The notes under the pieces were generated by a model that ran no database searches, was not told where the DNA came from, and saw only the letters and a list, made by a program, of their open reading frames with translations. Positions 11,365 through 25,300 of a stretch of DNA of 64,000 nt are shown here, piece by piece. The position numbers and the translations under genes are program-made. The DNA is from Phoronis australis (taxonomy: Eukaryota > Phoronida > Phoronidae), in contig NMRA01000404.1 of the NCBI GenBank assembly GCA_002633005.1, positions 147,394 through 211,393 of the forward strand, written 5' to 3'. Numbering within the stretch: position 1 is the first letter of the stretch; each line of letters opens with the position of its first letter.

Positions 11365-12357
11365 ATTTAGCCCATTAACAGCTCTCACTCGGTCTCCAAA
11401 CTGATTGAGTACAGGAGACTACTGCTTGGAGAGACTGACGGTTACAGACCCCGGCAGCGGCTTTAGCTACTCGCAGATCAGGGATCGCTTATGCGCGTTA
11501 ATTGTTTGATGCATAGCATGGACCTCGCTGGATCCAAAGAGGCAGCCGGGAGCTCCGGCGTTCAGCCACGACCAAGAAGGAAAAAGAGGGCGATCACGTA
11601 ATGTTTTATAGTTATTGTCGACACCTCTCCGGAGGACATAAATTCTGCGATCGTCTAAATCTGCCGAAAGGAAATTATACGAACGTCCGTGTACCTCGAG
11701 CCATTCTCATAAATATGTGAAGTCGATCATGAATGGCTTGAACAGTGGGTTCAAAGTCAAAATTAAATAATTAAAATAAATTAAGGGCCAGGATCGCGGC
11801 TCTAAACTTTAGAAGCGCCAGCGGCTCGGGCGGTGACCACGTAAAATTTTTTCTCACGCNATTTAGCCCATTAACAGCTCTCACTCGGTCTCCAAACTGA
11901 TTGAGTACAGGAGACTACTGCTTGGAGAGACTGACGGTTACAGACCCCGGCAGCGGCTTTAGCTACTCGCAGATCAGGGATCGCTTATGCGCGTTAATTC
12001 TTTGATGCATAGCATGGACCTGGCTGGATCCAAAGAGGCAGCCGGGAGCTCCGGCGTTCAGCCACGACCAAGAAGGAAAAAGAGGGCGATCACGTAATGT
12101 TTTATAGTTATTGTCGACACCTCTCCGCCGAGGACATAAATTCTGCGATCGTCTAAATCTGCCGAAAGGAAATTATACGAACGTTCGTGTACCTCGAACC
12201 ATTCTCATAAATGTGTGAAGTCGATCATGAATGGCTTGAACAGTGGGTTCAAAGTCAAAATTAAATAATTAAAATAAATTAAGGGCCAGGATCGCGGCTC
12301 TAAACTTTAAAAGCGCCAGCGGCTCGGGCGGTGACCACGTAAAATTTTTTCTCACGC
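11365..12357. repeat. 495-bp near-identical direct duplication flanking a single N
   Basis: 11365-11859 and 11861-12357 are almost identical (about eight substitutions plus a 2-base insertion at CCGCCG), and a lone N at 11860 marks the junction. The duplicated sequence contains no recognisable gene. Because the second copy begins exactly after an assembly gap symbol, the likeliest explanation is two overlapping contig ends, or two haplotypes, placed side by side instead of merged. Confidence 0.85.
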
Positions 12358-14139
12358 ACGTTACCCCCCCCCACCCCCTCCCCCTCACGCTCGAACCATT
12401 TGTCGTCTTCAGGCGAATAAATTTCTTTGCTGGCACCCCAACCAATGCTGTTCCTTTCCAGTAAAAGGTATTCAACGCCCTCTCACGCCGTTCGGGAGCC
12501 ACTTAATTGGCATGACCTGGTATAAAACATCTATGCACACTATCCAACTAGGATAAGTCTCTGAGGTAAAAGACATCCCATCAGTTCTCGAATTAGTTTT
12601 AAACAGCATCACAACCATCTTTTACTTATGAAAATGACAACAAATCAAAAACGGTCATGTATTGACAATGTTTGTTGAGAAGACATGCAGTAAACGCGAT
12701 TGAATTCACTTTGTGATCAACAGTACGTGTTATTTGTTTTCATCAGTTACATCCAACTTTCAAGTTTCAACAGGGTCGCGAGAACTGGGCAGCATCACGC
12801 CATGCAACACAGAGTGTACTAGGAACCTGAGAACAGCACCCTTTAGTTTCAAAACATGACCCCACTATTAAAATGGACCCAATAAAGTGAACCTTGACGT
12901 TTGGCCTGTTTTTCCAGCTCTCTAAATGAAATTTTGTTGAAACATCGTTACTCAAATTTCAGAGTGTTGCCTCCCCGGGGTAGGTCCCCATCTAAGGCGG
13001 GCAGGGGGTGCAACTGACGACGACCGGAGGGTTGGACCAGGGGGCAAAAGTTTGGCAGTCTAACTGGTTTGAAACCCCCTCCCAATAATTTTACCTTTCT
13101 GCGGGCCTGAGTTTCAGCGATAAGACGGAAAAGAATATGAATTACTCATTTTAAATTGACAACAGAGCGGATAGTTTTCAAAAGAAACGTAATAAAATAT
13201 CAAGAGTATTGTATTTTTTATAATTCCGTTCGAAGTTAATAACTTCAAAAATCTATCACATCCAGAAATATTCTCAGACGGCCTTAAAACGGACAATGCT
13301 TCGTTTATGACAGGCACTAGCTTGTTTACCAACTATGTGTTTAGTTGCTAGTAAATATAGTTCAGTAGAGTCCTTACCTTTTAAGTCCTACAACACTGAC
13401 GTAAAACAGCGTGATCCAAGAGTTACTGTGGAGCCTTCAGTCGTATCGCACGATGAATGGTCATAAAGTCTTACTCCGGGAGTAGGTCTTAATCTTATGC
13501 AAAAACGATAACAAACTTAATCCAATTCCTGCTAAATCCGGGATAACGGTAAATTCTCGCTGTTAATGACGGGATTGTTTCTGAGAAACTGTTAACGACT
13601 GCGCATTAGGTTTCTAACTAGAACAACTAAACACACGAATTAATTTGACTAATAATTCAGCTCAATTGAACTTTCAAGCCATTATAAATTGCGAAATAGC
13701 TGAAATCCGACAGACACGTTCAATTTGTCGCATCTTGTTTGCGTGACAACGGTTTGCTACCTACCCCATCCTCTGACAATTTCAAAATCCACGCAATATT
13801 TTAAGACAGTAGAACCTGCTTTGGTGACTTATGGCAGATTAGTACCTCACATGAACGATATGTCACAAAGCGAGTCACGTGGCTCCGAGTTATATTCACG
13901 GTGAGACCCGGACTACTTGCATTCATTTTCATTCTGGGCTCAACTAATCACTAATCCATAGGGAGTAATAAAGCAATTATCTTCTCAGCCAGGACCATAA
14001 ACACTTCATTAATCTGTGTTTAGTTATTTTTCGAGAACGTTTCCTAACAGAATTTTGACCTTGAGAATTGTTCCAACAACTTGGTTTATCAACATTTAAA
14101 TAATAAAGAAAAACAAAGAAACAACATTACAGATCTTCA
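12358..14139. other. Intergenic DNA, nothing recognised
   Basis: No exon-like open frame, RNA gene or repeat family was recognised here. A C-rich tract is at 12364-12388 and a G/C-rich patch at about 12970-13090. Confidence 0.4.
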
Positions 14140-16332
14140 TTCAACAGTTTGACAACTTTATTTTTTAATCATCATAAACTAATACACATCTCTAAAAACT
14201 ATATTTCTATAGCATATTTCTAAATAAACATGAGGTATAAACAAAAACTATAAAATACTAGTTACACTTTTCACAAGAACACATCTTATATTACAAAAGC
14301 TTGGAGTGCTCAGTGACACTCACATAACACACAACAGGTGGCGTGTTCTTAAGGGCTGTCATACATGCTACCTTGGCCAGTGCATGCAGTAAGACAGAAA
14401 CACCCTTTGATAAAACATGGTTGAATGTACAAGATAACACGAACACGGCCACCGAAAAATTTTATGAAATTAAACATCTAAATTGTCATAGACAAAACCT
14501 GTTTGCCACTCTTAAATGGCCTTGGTTAGAAAACTAGGGGGCATCTCCTGGTTCACAAAATGGGCAGATATAGAACAAGTTTATACTGGTCCATTACAGA
14601 AACACAAGAATGGATGATCAGGGGTCTGCCCATCTGTATCCGCTTCTATGAAAAATACCTTTTGCATAAAGTTTGAAAAAACCCACAAAGACTGGATTTT
14701 GTTCTGTCACAAAATACAACCCTGATGCAATACCATTTCAGGGACAAACCTGACTTAACTTGCATGTGTAGCTACATGACCATCCAAAGACACTGTCACC
14801 CAAGACGAAATATGACATTTGATATGCAGCAAACAACCGTTGGTCCAACAATTGCTTGTATCACATATGTCTAAAGGTAAAATGAATACACTGGACTAGC
14901 ATTTTGAACAAACCCATAATTTAGATTAAATACACAAATTGTGTAAATTGAAATAAAGAATGCAAAACTGAAAATTACAAGAATACAAAGAAATACAACT
15001 CTTAGATATGAGCAGATTTAAATGAACTAGCGCACATTATTTTTGACCCACAAATAGACCAAACAACATAATACTTCCATGATAACTTTTATCAAACCCT
15101 AAATGACATTCAACCCAACTTTAATACAAACATTCTCACCATTCTCTCACTCCTCCCTTATAAAATCACGTTTTCATTAAAAACTGACATTTAAAATATT
15201 TGGTGGTATCTAAACTTTCATATTTACAAATATACACATAGATAAAGCACCATCATATCAACTATACATCATTGAACAGCTTTCCCACCACAGTAACCAC
15301 AGTCTATAAAGCTGTGTAACACTGATTAATAACAATGGCTAGAGTTCAAAGGTCGCCTTTAAAGCTAAGTAACTGACATTACCATTGCAGTTTCACTCAC
15401 TTCAGACTATTTAAAGATACAGGGCTAAATGAGGCTAATGCCCTTAGGTGAACATCTCAGTGAATATCTTAGAATGGCCTTATGTGAACATCGCGCAGTG
15501 AATATTTTATGACGCCTTTATGTGAACATCTCACTTTGAACAACTTACAATGCCTATATGAGAACATCTCACTTTAAACACCTTACAATGCGTTTATGTG
15601 AACATCTTACAGTGAACATCTTACAACAACCAACAAAGATGTTCACAAAATCAACACAAACACTGAGTTTGGAAAACATGTTTAATTCACACAAAGTTTC
15701 AAATGCTTTGCTAGAGATTTTTGCACTTCCAAAATTGCATTTTGTAAATTTTTAAAATCAGAACAGAACGGCACCCACCTAACTTCCAGCTGAGGTAGAT
15801 TCTATGATAAGCTTACCACAATATCATGTCTACACCACTAACCACACCAGTATGCACCTAATGAAAACATCAACAAAAGACAACTTTTGGAAAACATTTC
15901 CCAGAATGCAACTTCAACTATTGTACACCTACAGACAAGAAAACAAACTTTTAGAAAACAGTGTCCTGCTTTCCAACTGTACAAAGTATGCCAATCCATT
16001 TAAATGAAAAGAAATATGTACATGTATGATAGCAGTCATTATTGTATTTTTGTATATACGCTCTTTCACACATTACACTCACTGTTTTGTATTGTATATT
16101 TGTATCTGATTAAATAAAAGTTTTCTCTCTCTCTAATTGGTAATGAGTAAACATGGACAAATAAGCATTTTCGTGGAGATTAGAAAAAACAAAAAAACAG
16201 TAATGGTGGACGGAAACTTGTTGAAAACGTAACAAATGAGCTTTTAATTAGTTATGACACTGCATCTGTGTGGACAGGGTGTAGAAACAAAGCATAATTA
16301 AGGGTGAAAAAGCCACACCCAGGCACACAAGA
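14140..16332 (-). other. CACHD1: Probable 3' UTR of CACHD1
   Basis: About 2.2 kb of A-rich (plus strand) sequence without usable open frames directly follows the CACHD1 stop codon. On the minus strand it ends in an AATAAA hexamer (14162-14157) followed by ordinary AT-rich DNA. The limit is inferred from that signal, with no transcript evidence. Confidence 0.45.
14157..14162 (-). promoter_or_regulatory. Candidate polyadenylation signal for CACHD1
   Basis: AATAAA on the minus strand in the context ATTAAAAAATAAAGTTG, 2.17 kb beyond the stop codon. Cleavage would be expected around 14130-14145. Other hexamers may exist nearer the stop. Confidence 0.4.
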
Positions 16333-19300
16333 CTAGCGTGTATCCACCATGTGAACTTGAGCAGTGGCCAGGATATGATTGCAATCTGGGACAGCTGTTT
16401 GAGGACTCAGTAGTCCCACGTGTTCGGGTATTGTGCTGTGGTGAGACGATAACTTAGTCAGCTGTGGTGGGGTCGGACTGCGACTCCGCCTATGGTGCCC
16501 AGGGGGTGGGGGAAGGGCGAACGGTTTCTGTGGTGAGTACTGACTGGATGAGGGTCGGTAGCGGTCCTTGGCGATGGTGATGGGTTCCATACATGATGTA
16601 CTAGCCTGTTCACTATCCTCGTGAGGCGTCATCGTACTATAGCCATGGTCACTATCGCCCCCTGTGGGACGGCGGTAAGTAGTGTTCATTCTATACGGTG
16701 AGATGGCAGCAGCAGTCTCAAATGTGGCCAGTACAATGGTGTTTGTGTGACCTGCCAACAGATATCAAACACACGTTAACACAGAACTAAACGCAAGAAA
16801 CGTATAATTAATACATTGTCAGTCATGTGACAACCACAGGAACTAAATATACAAAAAGAATACAACAGGACCTCAACACATTTTAGTCAAAAATTTCATT
16901 TTTAATCTGAAAAACTTTTGCAAAACATTGGTTTAAAGTGCTATGTAGCCAAATTCCGTAATAAAATAACACCTGATGTAGAACCCATGCCACTTGTAAC
17001 TGGACGCCATGTATTCCCCACTCGGATAAGAAACAATTTCTGGGTTTGAAAAGATCTGAAAGTCTATTACTACTTGAGACCACGTTCAACACATCAAAAT
17101 GACCGATGGGGGTCAAGATGACCGGTGGGATCAAGACAACATTTTGACCTCAGTCTGCAGCAATATTGAATTCTAACCACTTCTCATTTGAGTAGAAAAC
17201 AATTTGAGATCAATATTGCAATCAATATTGCAATCAATATTGCAATCGAACTAAATCAAAAGTGATCATGTCAACAGAAGGTATGTCTCCAGCAACTTAA
17301 ACCCTCAACAGAAGGTATGTCTCGAGCAACTTAACCCCTCACCAGGTTCTTCTGCTGTATCAATCTCCTCCAACTCATTGTCCAGTCGCCGCAGGACACC
17401 ATTGTTCTCATTAGATGCCGTAACATAGTGGTGATTACGCCGGTGCACTTGATGACGGTAACAATAGATGCCTAGCGCCACCATCAAGAAACAACCCATG
17501 ATGGCTCCTGCCACAGGGCCCACCGGCGCACCCTTCAGGGACTCCTCCTTTGCCACTGTGGGTACAACAGTTGTCACTGAAGAAGAAATGGGTTTAATGA
17601 GTGTATGTAGCGAACTTAAAATAAGTCTAGACTTCAGCTGCTGCCATTTTGCTGTGTTGAGGTAATAAGGTATCAAACATACTCAAAAAATGCCCGCTTC
17701 ACCTAATTTTGCTTGGTATTGTATCTTCTCACAGTTCTCCCATCCTTGCACTACGGAAAGCACTTACAAACGTATGAATTTGAACTGGCAACATATTTAC
17801 AACCTTAACAACTTTAGGCAATAACTACATGAATCATTTCTGAAGTTGTCTCCCATGCTGTCTGTCAAAGCACCTACCTGTTACCTCATCTTTATAAGGA
17901 GACTTGGCTCCCAACACTCCACCAAAACACTTCCTCTGTGTTGTACAATGGGGAACCTTCAACGTTGTACTCTCATTACCCAGCTGACACCACTCACAGT
18001 CAATGACACCAAAACAGTCGTCTCTTGTTAGGCGCTGTTCACACTTAGGATCATAACACTGTTCCAGGTGTTCAGTTACACTAGGGTCAACATCAGCCAG
18101 TCTGTACTGTTCAGAAGGTCGTGGGCAGCTGGGGTTGACATCATCCTTGTCGTAGAGGTCACCGGAGCAGTAGTTCATCTTAAGTGGACACTCACAAGGA
18201 CACTCGCACTCTGCCTGTTCCATGCGGTTACAGTTAAGACATAGTCGGTCCACCTGGTCCAACAAAATAACCAAATATCAGTGTCATTTTGAGCTTTTCA
18301 CATGTTCTAATGTATCACCACGGTTACACAATATAGAAAGCACAGGCTAATTAACGAGACACTAAAAGTGTTCACTTTAAACAAATTTATCCTGGAGAGT
18401 TTCTATAGAACTCACACTGCCAAAAATGCTTAAAGAAGGCTCATGACTTACCATGCTACAGGGGCAGAAGGCTCATGTCTTACCTTGCTACAGGGGCAAA
18501 AGGCTCATGACTTACCATGCTACAGGGACAGAAAGCTCGCCTCATGCTACACGTTTCATTCACCAGTCCCAGAAAGGCGTTGGTGCCAGGGATCGCTGTA
18601 ACCAGGTAACGGGCACAGTGTTCACCATGCTTCAAGTTTGTAAGGACACCTGTCAGGCTCATGTTGAACTACAATGAAAGTGAAGCGGAATCCAATTGAA
18701 GCTGGCAGATAGCATATTCACAGTTAGAAGGAGCAAGACGAATACCATATTTTGAATTCCATTATGGGGCTGTACAACATTTTTTGTTCACCAAGTTGAA
18801 TCTGTGAGTGAACTTGAGACTAGACTCAAGAAGATAGAACATCACTTTACCCACAATGCACATCACTTTACTCTAAGGAAGTGTCAGTTCTTCTCAACAT
18901 CAGAAATGCTTCAAATCTGAGTAAAGAATAAGTCGAGTCTAGTTTTACAACAGTACAAACCTATTACCAGCTTTTAACACAAACATACTTATTACGTCCA
19001 GCAAAGTATTCAGACAAGCACAGAGTCCTAATCCCACCAGCCAACAGATACGTACAAGACAATGACTGACCAGAGTACATACTTGACTACATACCTGGTA
19101 ATATCTCTGAATGGTGCGGAAGTTGTAACTATTACAGCGTCTCTTCTGTACAAAATAGTCATGGTTAAGTATGTCACTAGCCACAAGAGGCTCCTTGTGG
19201 GTAATATGCTGCAGTTCTACGGGCCCTGTACCCTCGGGGGACACCAACAGTGGGTGAGCTACCAGGTAACCTTTGTCATCCACGATGAAACACCTGCAAG

Positions 19301-22300
19301 TATAAGGAGGTAATACAGTGACGAAAGAGGTTATTGATGGGGATCAAGGGAAAGGGGGTGGATTAGGGGGGAGAAGGGGAAGAGTCAAGGAAGAGAGGAG
19401 AGGAACCCACTGAGAGAGGGATGGGGCAACCAAGACCGAGAGAGGGAGCCTATAGGAGGAACCATAGAGGAGAGGAAGACTAAAGGGGGAGGGCAAGAAA
19501 GAAGGAAATTGAGGGAAACAAGACGATGAAATGAAGGAGCACGAAGAAGACCTGAGGAAGAGGCTACAGGGGCAGAAGGCTCATGACTTACCATGCTACA
19601 GGGGCAGAAGGCTCATGACTTACCACGCTACAGGGGCAGAAGGCTCATGACTTACCATGCTACAGGGGCAGAAGGCTCATGACTTACCATGCTACAGGGG
19701 CAGAAAGCTACACGTTTCATTCACCAGTGAGGAAAGTGGGTGTAGGGTGGACAGGGAAGGAGGGACGGGACAGGGACAGAACAAGGGAGATATATGAGTG
19801 GACATACAGGAAGACACGACGGAGCAGGGAGGGAGATTTCCTACCAACTATGTGGCGTAAACAGAGAATTGAGGAATGATACAAATTAAATCCTTTATTT
19901 CAAAAGCAGTATAACCTCATTTCTACACACTGTAACAAATACTCATACCTGATGCCCTTAGCAGTGCACACAGGCATCTGATCTATCAACAGTTTGTACA
20001 TATATCTGACCGTCATGTCCAGCCCCATCACACTGACCACCCGATCTACAGTCTGGTGAGGGTTGCCTGACCTGCAACAGTCAACGTTAGAGACCATCAT
20101 ATCATAACAACTCAACATGTCTACCTGACATGACAACAATCTCAAAACAAACTTATAACAAGTACATAAGTTGTATTGTCAATAATGCAGTTTGGAGTCA
20201 ATTTGCAGAGGGTTCATGTAGAGGGGTTCACATTAGCTGCAGCCTCACTTCCTGATATCACGATGAGGAAAATTAAAGCTCAATACTTTAAATTGCTTCA
20301 AAAATCAGTTCCTTAAAAATATTACAAAACAATGAACAGCTTAAATATTGTCACAGTTCTTTGTCTGACACACCCTTGCAGTTATTGTGTTTCAGTTTTG
20401 ATCTCCTGACATACTTCTGCACAATGACCAGCGGTCAATATATCTCACCTTCCTTCATAGATTGTCCGACTCAGGGTAACAATATACCCTGCTCCTGCTA
20501 CATCCAAATAAGGAGCTGTGAGAGTCACATGACCCTTGTGCTCAAGAGCTCGTTCATACCTGTAACATAAACAAATTAAATGTGGTTTGACCACGACTTT
20601 GTGAGCATGTTCTGAGCTAATTACCACAGAGACTGAGCATGTATGAAATAATTCAATCTCAGATTGATATAATGCAGGTCAGAAGAAGTAATTCAAGTTC
20701 TTAAATGAGTCACTACTTCTAGTTTTCCATGACAACACAGGGTGGCGCACAAAGGTATCTGAGGACATTTCCTTCCACTTTGAAGAGGCAGATTTTCTTG
20801 CAAACAAAGAAAAAGAAACAAGATTGTTTTTCATACAGTCTTTTTGATGGAAAGATTGTCATGAGATTTTTGTACATTAAATGAATATAATGAGAATAAT
20901 TATACAGCACAAGTCACAAACTTTTGTCTGACGGTCAAGTCGACTCTGCCTAAATAAGCTACGGTATGAGGTCATCACTTGGGCTGGAAATCACGATAAG
21001 CAGCAGATTATCACAGCATGCAGAGGTGTACATTACAGCGCAAGCCATGCAACAAAGCAATGCTTCATTATTACAGTCAAGTTAATGAACATCAAAAAAC
21101 ACACGACGTGGCATGACAACAGATGGCTCTGCAGTCGGCTGGTAGTCTGCCAAAATTAGGAAAATAGTCTGCTATATTTCCGATCGGGGACTGGTCAGAC
21201 AACTATTTGTGTCCTATGGTGATGACACAAGAGACATGTGTTCCACATGGACTGAAACTCGTGCAAGAAACTATGGTTTATTGAACGGAAATGACATCTT
21301 TTCTCCCATAATTCAGCATTCCAGTCTCGCCGACCAATCATTTGACTGGCAGCCACTTCACCACTAGCAAAATTCTGCGTGATCTGACCAAATTCCAAGA
21401 AAATTGTTCACAAAATGAACCCAAGTTTTAATTCATTGCTTTGACAATAGCCTTACCACATCTGTTTTGTTGGATCATATGACTTGGCCATGAGTGCACC
21501 AGGGAAGGTACTGAAGACCCCACTAGGTGTAGCCACGTAACGGCGCACTATATAATCATTGTAGTCATACTGATGATACGTTCGCAGCCAATGACTGTTG
21601 ATACGTGACAGGGCAGAGACATCATTCTTGATGTTGTCCTAAAACACAATGATCATAAGTGACACGTGGGAGAAGGATCACCAGATAGAACAGCTAGGGT
21701 ATGGGGAGAAGGATCACCAGATAGAACAGCTTAGACCAGCTAGAGATGTGACCGGTTGTAACAAGAATGTTCTCCACCTTGTATTGAGGCATTACACTTA
21801 GTATTGAGGCATTACACTTAGTATTGAGGCATTACACTAAGTATTGAGGTATTACACTTAGTATTGAGGTATTACACTTAGTATTGAGGCATTACACTTA
21901 GTATTGAGGCATTACACTTAGTATTGAGGCACTACACTTAGTATTGAGGCATTACACTTAGTATTGAGGCATTACACTTAGTATTGAGGCATTACACTTA
22001 GTATTGGGGTATTACACTTAGTATTGAGGTATTACACTTAGTATTGAGGCATTACACTAAGTATTGAGGCATTACACTTAGTATTGAGGCATCACACTTA
22101 GTACTGAGGCATTACACTTAGTATTGAGGCATCACACTTAGTACTGAGACATTACACTTAGTATTGAGGCATTGCACTTAGTATTGAGGCATTACACTTA
22201 GTCCTGGCAGCGATGTAGACTCTCTTGACACAGCTGTTCCAGTTAATATTAAACTAGAGAATGACTTTATATGAACAATAGAACACTTTCAATTGCATAG

Positions 22301-25300
22301 GACCTGTAACGGCTCTTCCAGTCACTTTGCAGTGGAGGTGAGACTGCTGGGTATTCTCTTACCACAAGTTTGTCAGTTAATTTGAAGATAGCAGCAGATA
22401 AGGATGAACCAGAACAGTAATGAACCGTAAAATGATCAAACTATTTAGTATACTTCTGCATACAACCAAGTATTTCACCTCTGTCAATTCATTTCAATCA
22501 TTCTCCCTGAGCATGACTCACTTTCAGATGAGAATAACTAGTCTTGCTGGCACCCTGCAAGAAGGCCATGTTCTTTGTAATCCCCCTGTCAGTCTCTGGC
22601 TGTGTCAGGTGTTCAAAGGGCTCACTGAAGGCACTTGGAGCCAAGTAAATGGTGCTCGAGTCAAAGGTTGCCAGCTGCTTCAGGTGCATACACAGGTGTT
22701 TGGCTGGCACCAAGTCTAGACGGTGATACAACAGGTCTGGCATGGTGGCCACTGGGTGGAGAGAGAGAGTGACATATGATATTGTATTAGAACAGGTCTG
22801 GTATGGTGGCCACTGGGTGGAGAGAGAGAGTGAGATATGATATTGTATTACAACAGGTCTGGTATGGTGGCCACTGGGTGGAGAGAGAGAGTGAGAGATA
22901 TGATATCGTATTACAATAGGTCTGGCATGGTGGCCAGTGGGTGGAGAAAGAATAATGGATATTGAACAAAGGCAACCATTTCTATTCCTAAATATCTAAG
23001 TGACGAACAGCATTACTTTAAAATTTGTGCCTTTGGAGTGTATTCAAGATTTTTACTAGGTCACATTAGCAGAGAAAAATTTAATAATCATGCTGCAGAA
23101 TGAATAAAATTCACGAATACCTTTAAAGCCACATTTCCAAACCGAAACTTTCCAATTCAGTTTCTCTATTACTAATTACAAAAATGAGTCTGAAACTTCT
23201 AGCCAATTCCCTTAGCCTGAAATTTCACTTGCACGCCATATTGTGGGTGTGATTAATTACCATAGTAGCCAAATCAAAAACTTACTGTCCAGCAGTTTCA
23301 TAGTCACTACATAGAGGCACCTAGTCAACCACACGCAATACTCACCATCTACATGGACCAACTCTTTAAACACAGAGTTACTGTCCAGTAGTTTAATGAC
23401 CACTACATAGGGGGAGTTAGGCACCCTCTTCCAGGTGTAGGTGGCATGGAAGATCCTCTTGACTGTGTTTAAGGAGTCATTGTGAGCTATGTTGAGTATT
23501 AGTGTGGCCTGGCCACTGGCTTCACTGAAACCAACAAGTGGAAAGAGAGATTAGGTCAATAACTGACAGACAAACCATTAAGCAAGCCACATTTCTTAGA
23601 CCATACATCCTTAAAATCCCAATATAGTCAATAAGTTTGATAAACGTCAACAAAATAAATTTACACTGGACCTCCAGCAACCTGTCAATTAGAAGACACA
23701 AGTTCTGAACTCGCAACTAGATGTTAAACTCACTGAATTTCCTTACAGTGAAAAACTAGTTTCTGAAATATCCCCCTATACTACTGACTAAGAACCATAA
23801 TCATGGCAAAGGTTATTTATTTAAAAAATCAAAATTCAACCTAGCTTCAATAAAAGTAATTCATATCTAAATAAATATTTTTCAAATAGGAGCTGCCTTG
23901 AAAAATTTGATTATGGACATTCACTTCACAAATATTAATAATACTGTACCTGAGCATTCTATCTCGTATACGCAGAAATCCATCACTGTTTTCAAAGTGA
24001 TGTATGTCTGAGTGCATGGGGTGAACTTTGGTCACAAGAGGGCGCTTCAATGAAGGGTGCATTATGGTATAGCCTGTGGACAGAAAACAATATGAGGCAA
24101 AATTACAAGTCTTTCAGATCAAAAATACACACAAACACAAAACAATTTTATTGAGTTTAATTAAAGACAGTCAAGTAGTCACACAAATGATAATTAGTTT
24201 CTCAGAGAAACCCATCCAACGTATTTGAGTGCAAGACTTATTTCATATTAGCTGCCAAATCTGTCTATATGTTATGTTCAATAAACATACTTTCCTGACT
24301 TACAGAAACGCTACAGAGTTTTAGGTTACATTTTCCCATAAAATATGAAAGTAAGTCTCCACCCACCTTTGTTGTCAATCACGAACGCATAGGCGGAGAC
24401 TTCTTGGCTGAAGTAGGTCACGTCCTGCACGACCTCCGACAAATGGACGTCAACGCCAACCACACCAATGAACTTGTCATCGTCATGGTAACAAGGGAGA
24501 CTCAGACTGATGACTAAGCCTGAAAACGAGTTTTCTTAATAGCAATGCTTATCCTGACAATGCCAGCAATACAAATGATAATTATAATGTCTTGTTGAAC
24601 ATCACAGCAATTCCCTTCTTCAAGTCTTTACTTCACCAAACTGTACTGTTAAAAAGATATGTTTGTTTAGTAAGACAAGAAGTAATAATCTTTAACAACA
24701 CACTCAAGCAATATGACTCAACATAGTATCAATATGACTCAAAATGTTATCAGTATTAGTCAACATAGTATTATGAAATTACCGTTGGCGACAAGGTCAG
24801 AGTGTGGCAACGAGAAGCTTATCTCCTGATGGTCAACTGACCGATTGAACACCTCGTAGAACCTGCCGACAGATGAACTGAGGTCGTGTGTACTATTAAC
24901 GACGACCATTGCGCCCTTTCTGGGAGGTACAGGGTAGGAGGACTCTATCATGTACGTGGCAAAGTTCTGCGCAGCAATGTTGCGAAGGAAGCTCAGTTCA
25001 AACATAATCGGTTTCCAAACTGAAAAGGAAGAGATGACCAAGATATACACAAGTGTAGAAGAGATGACCAAGATATACACAAGTGTAGAAGAGATGACCA
25101 AGATATACACAAGTGTAGAAGAGATGACCAAGATATACACAAGTGTAGAAGCGATGACCAAGATATACACAAGTGTAGAAGAGATGACCAAGATATACGC
25201 AAGTGTAGAAGAGATGACCAAGATATACACAAGTGTAGAATAAGTTGTTGGTTTCAGTAAGTTTCGTATTTAGTGTTTTACAGTTTACTTGACAAGACAC

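Noticed and set aside
12269-12502. 77-codon minus-strand frame within and beyond the duplicated block
   Set aside because: The frame crosses from duplicated to unique DNA and has no recognisable motif.
16108-16116. Plus-strand AATAAA near the CACHD1 stop
   Set aside because: Wrong strand for CACHD1 and no plus-strand gene was found to use it.
17878-17890. Alternative exon 19 donor at GAG|GTAACA
   Set aside because: It would place TGA first in exon 20; ACAG|GTAGGT keeps the frame into the transmembrane exon.
24950-25243. 97-codon plus-strand frame with repeated [10 protein letters not shown] peptide, and three minus-strand counterparts
   Set aside because: A 30-bp repeat array is open in several frames by construction; it lies in an intron next to exon 9 of CACHD1 on the other strand.
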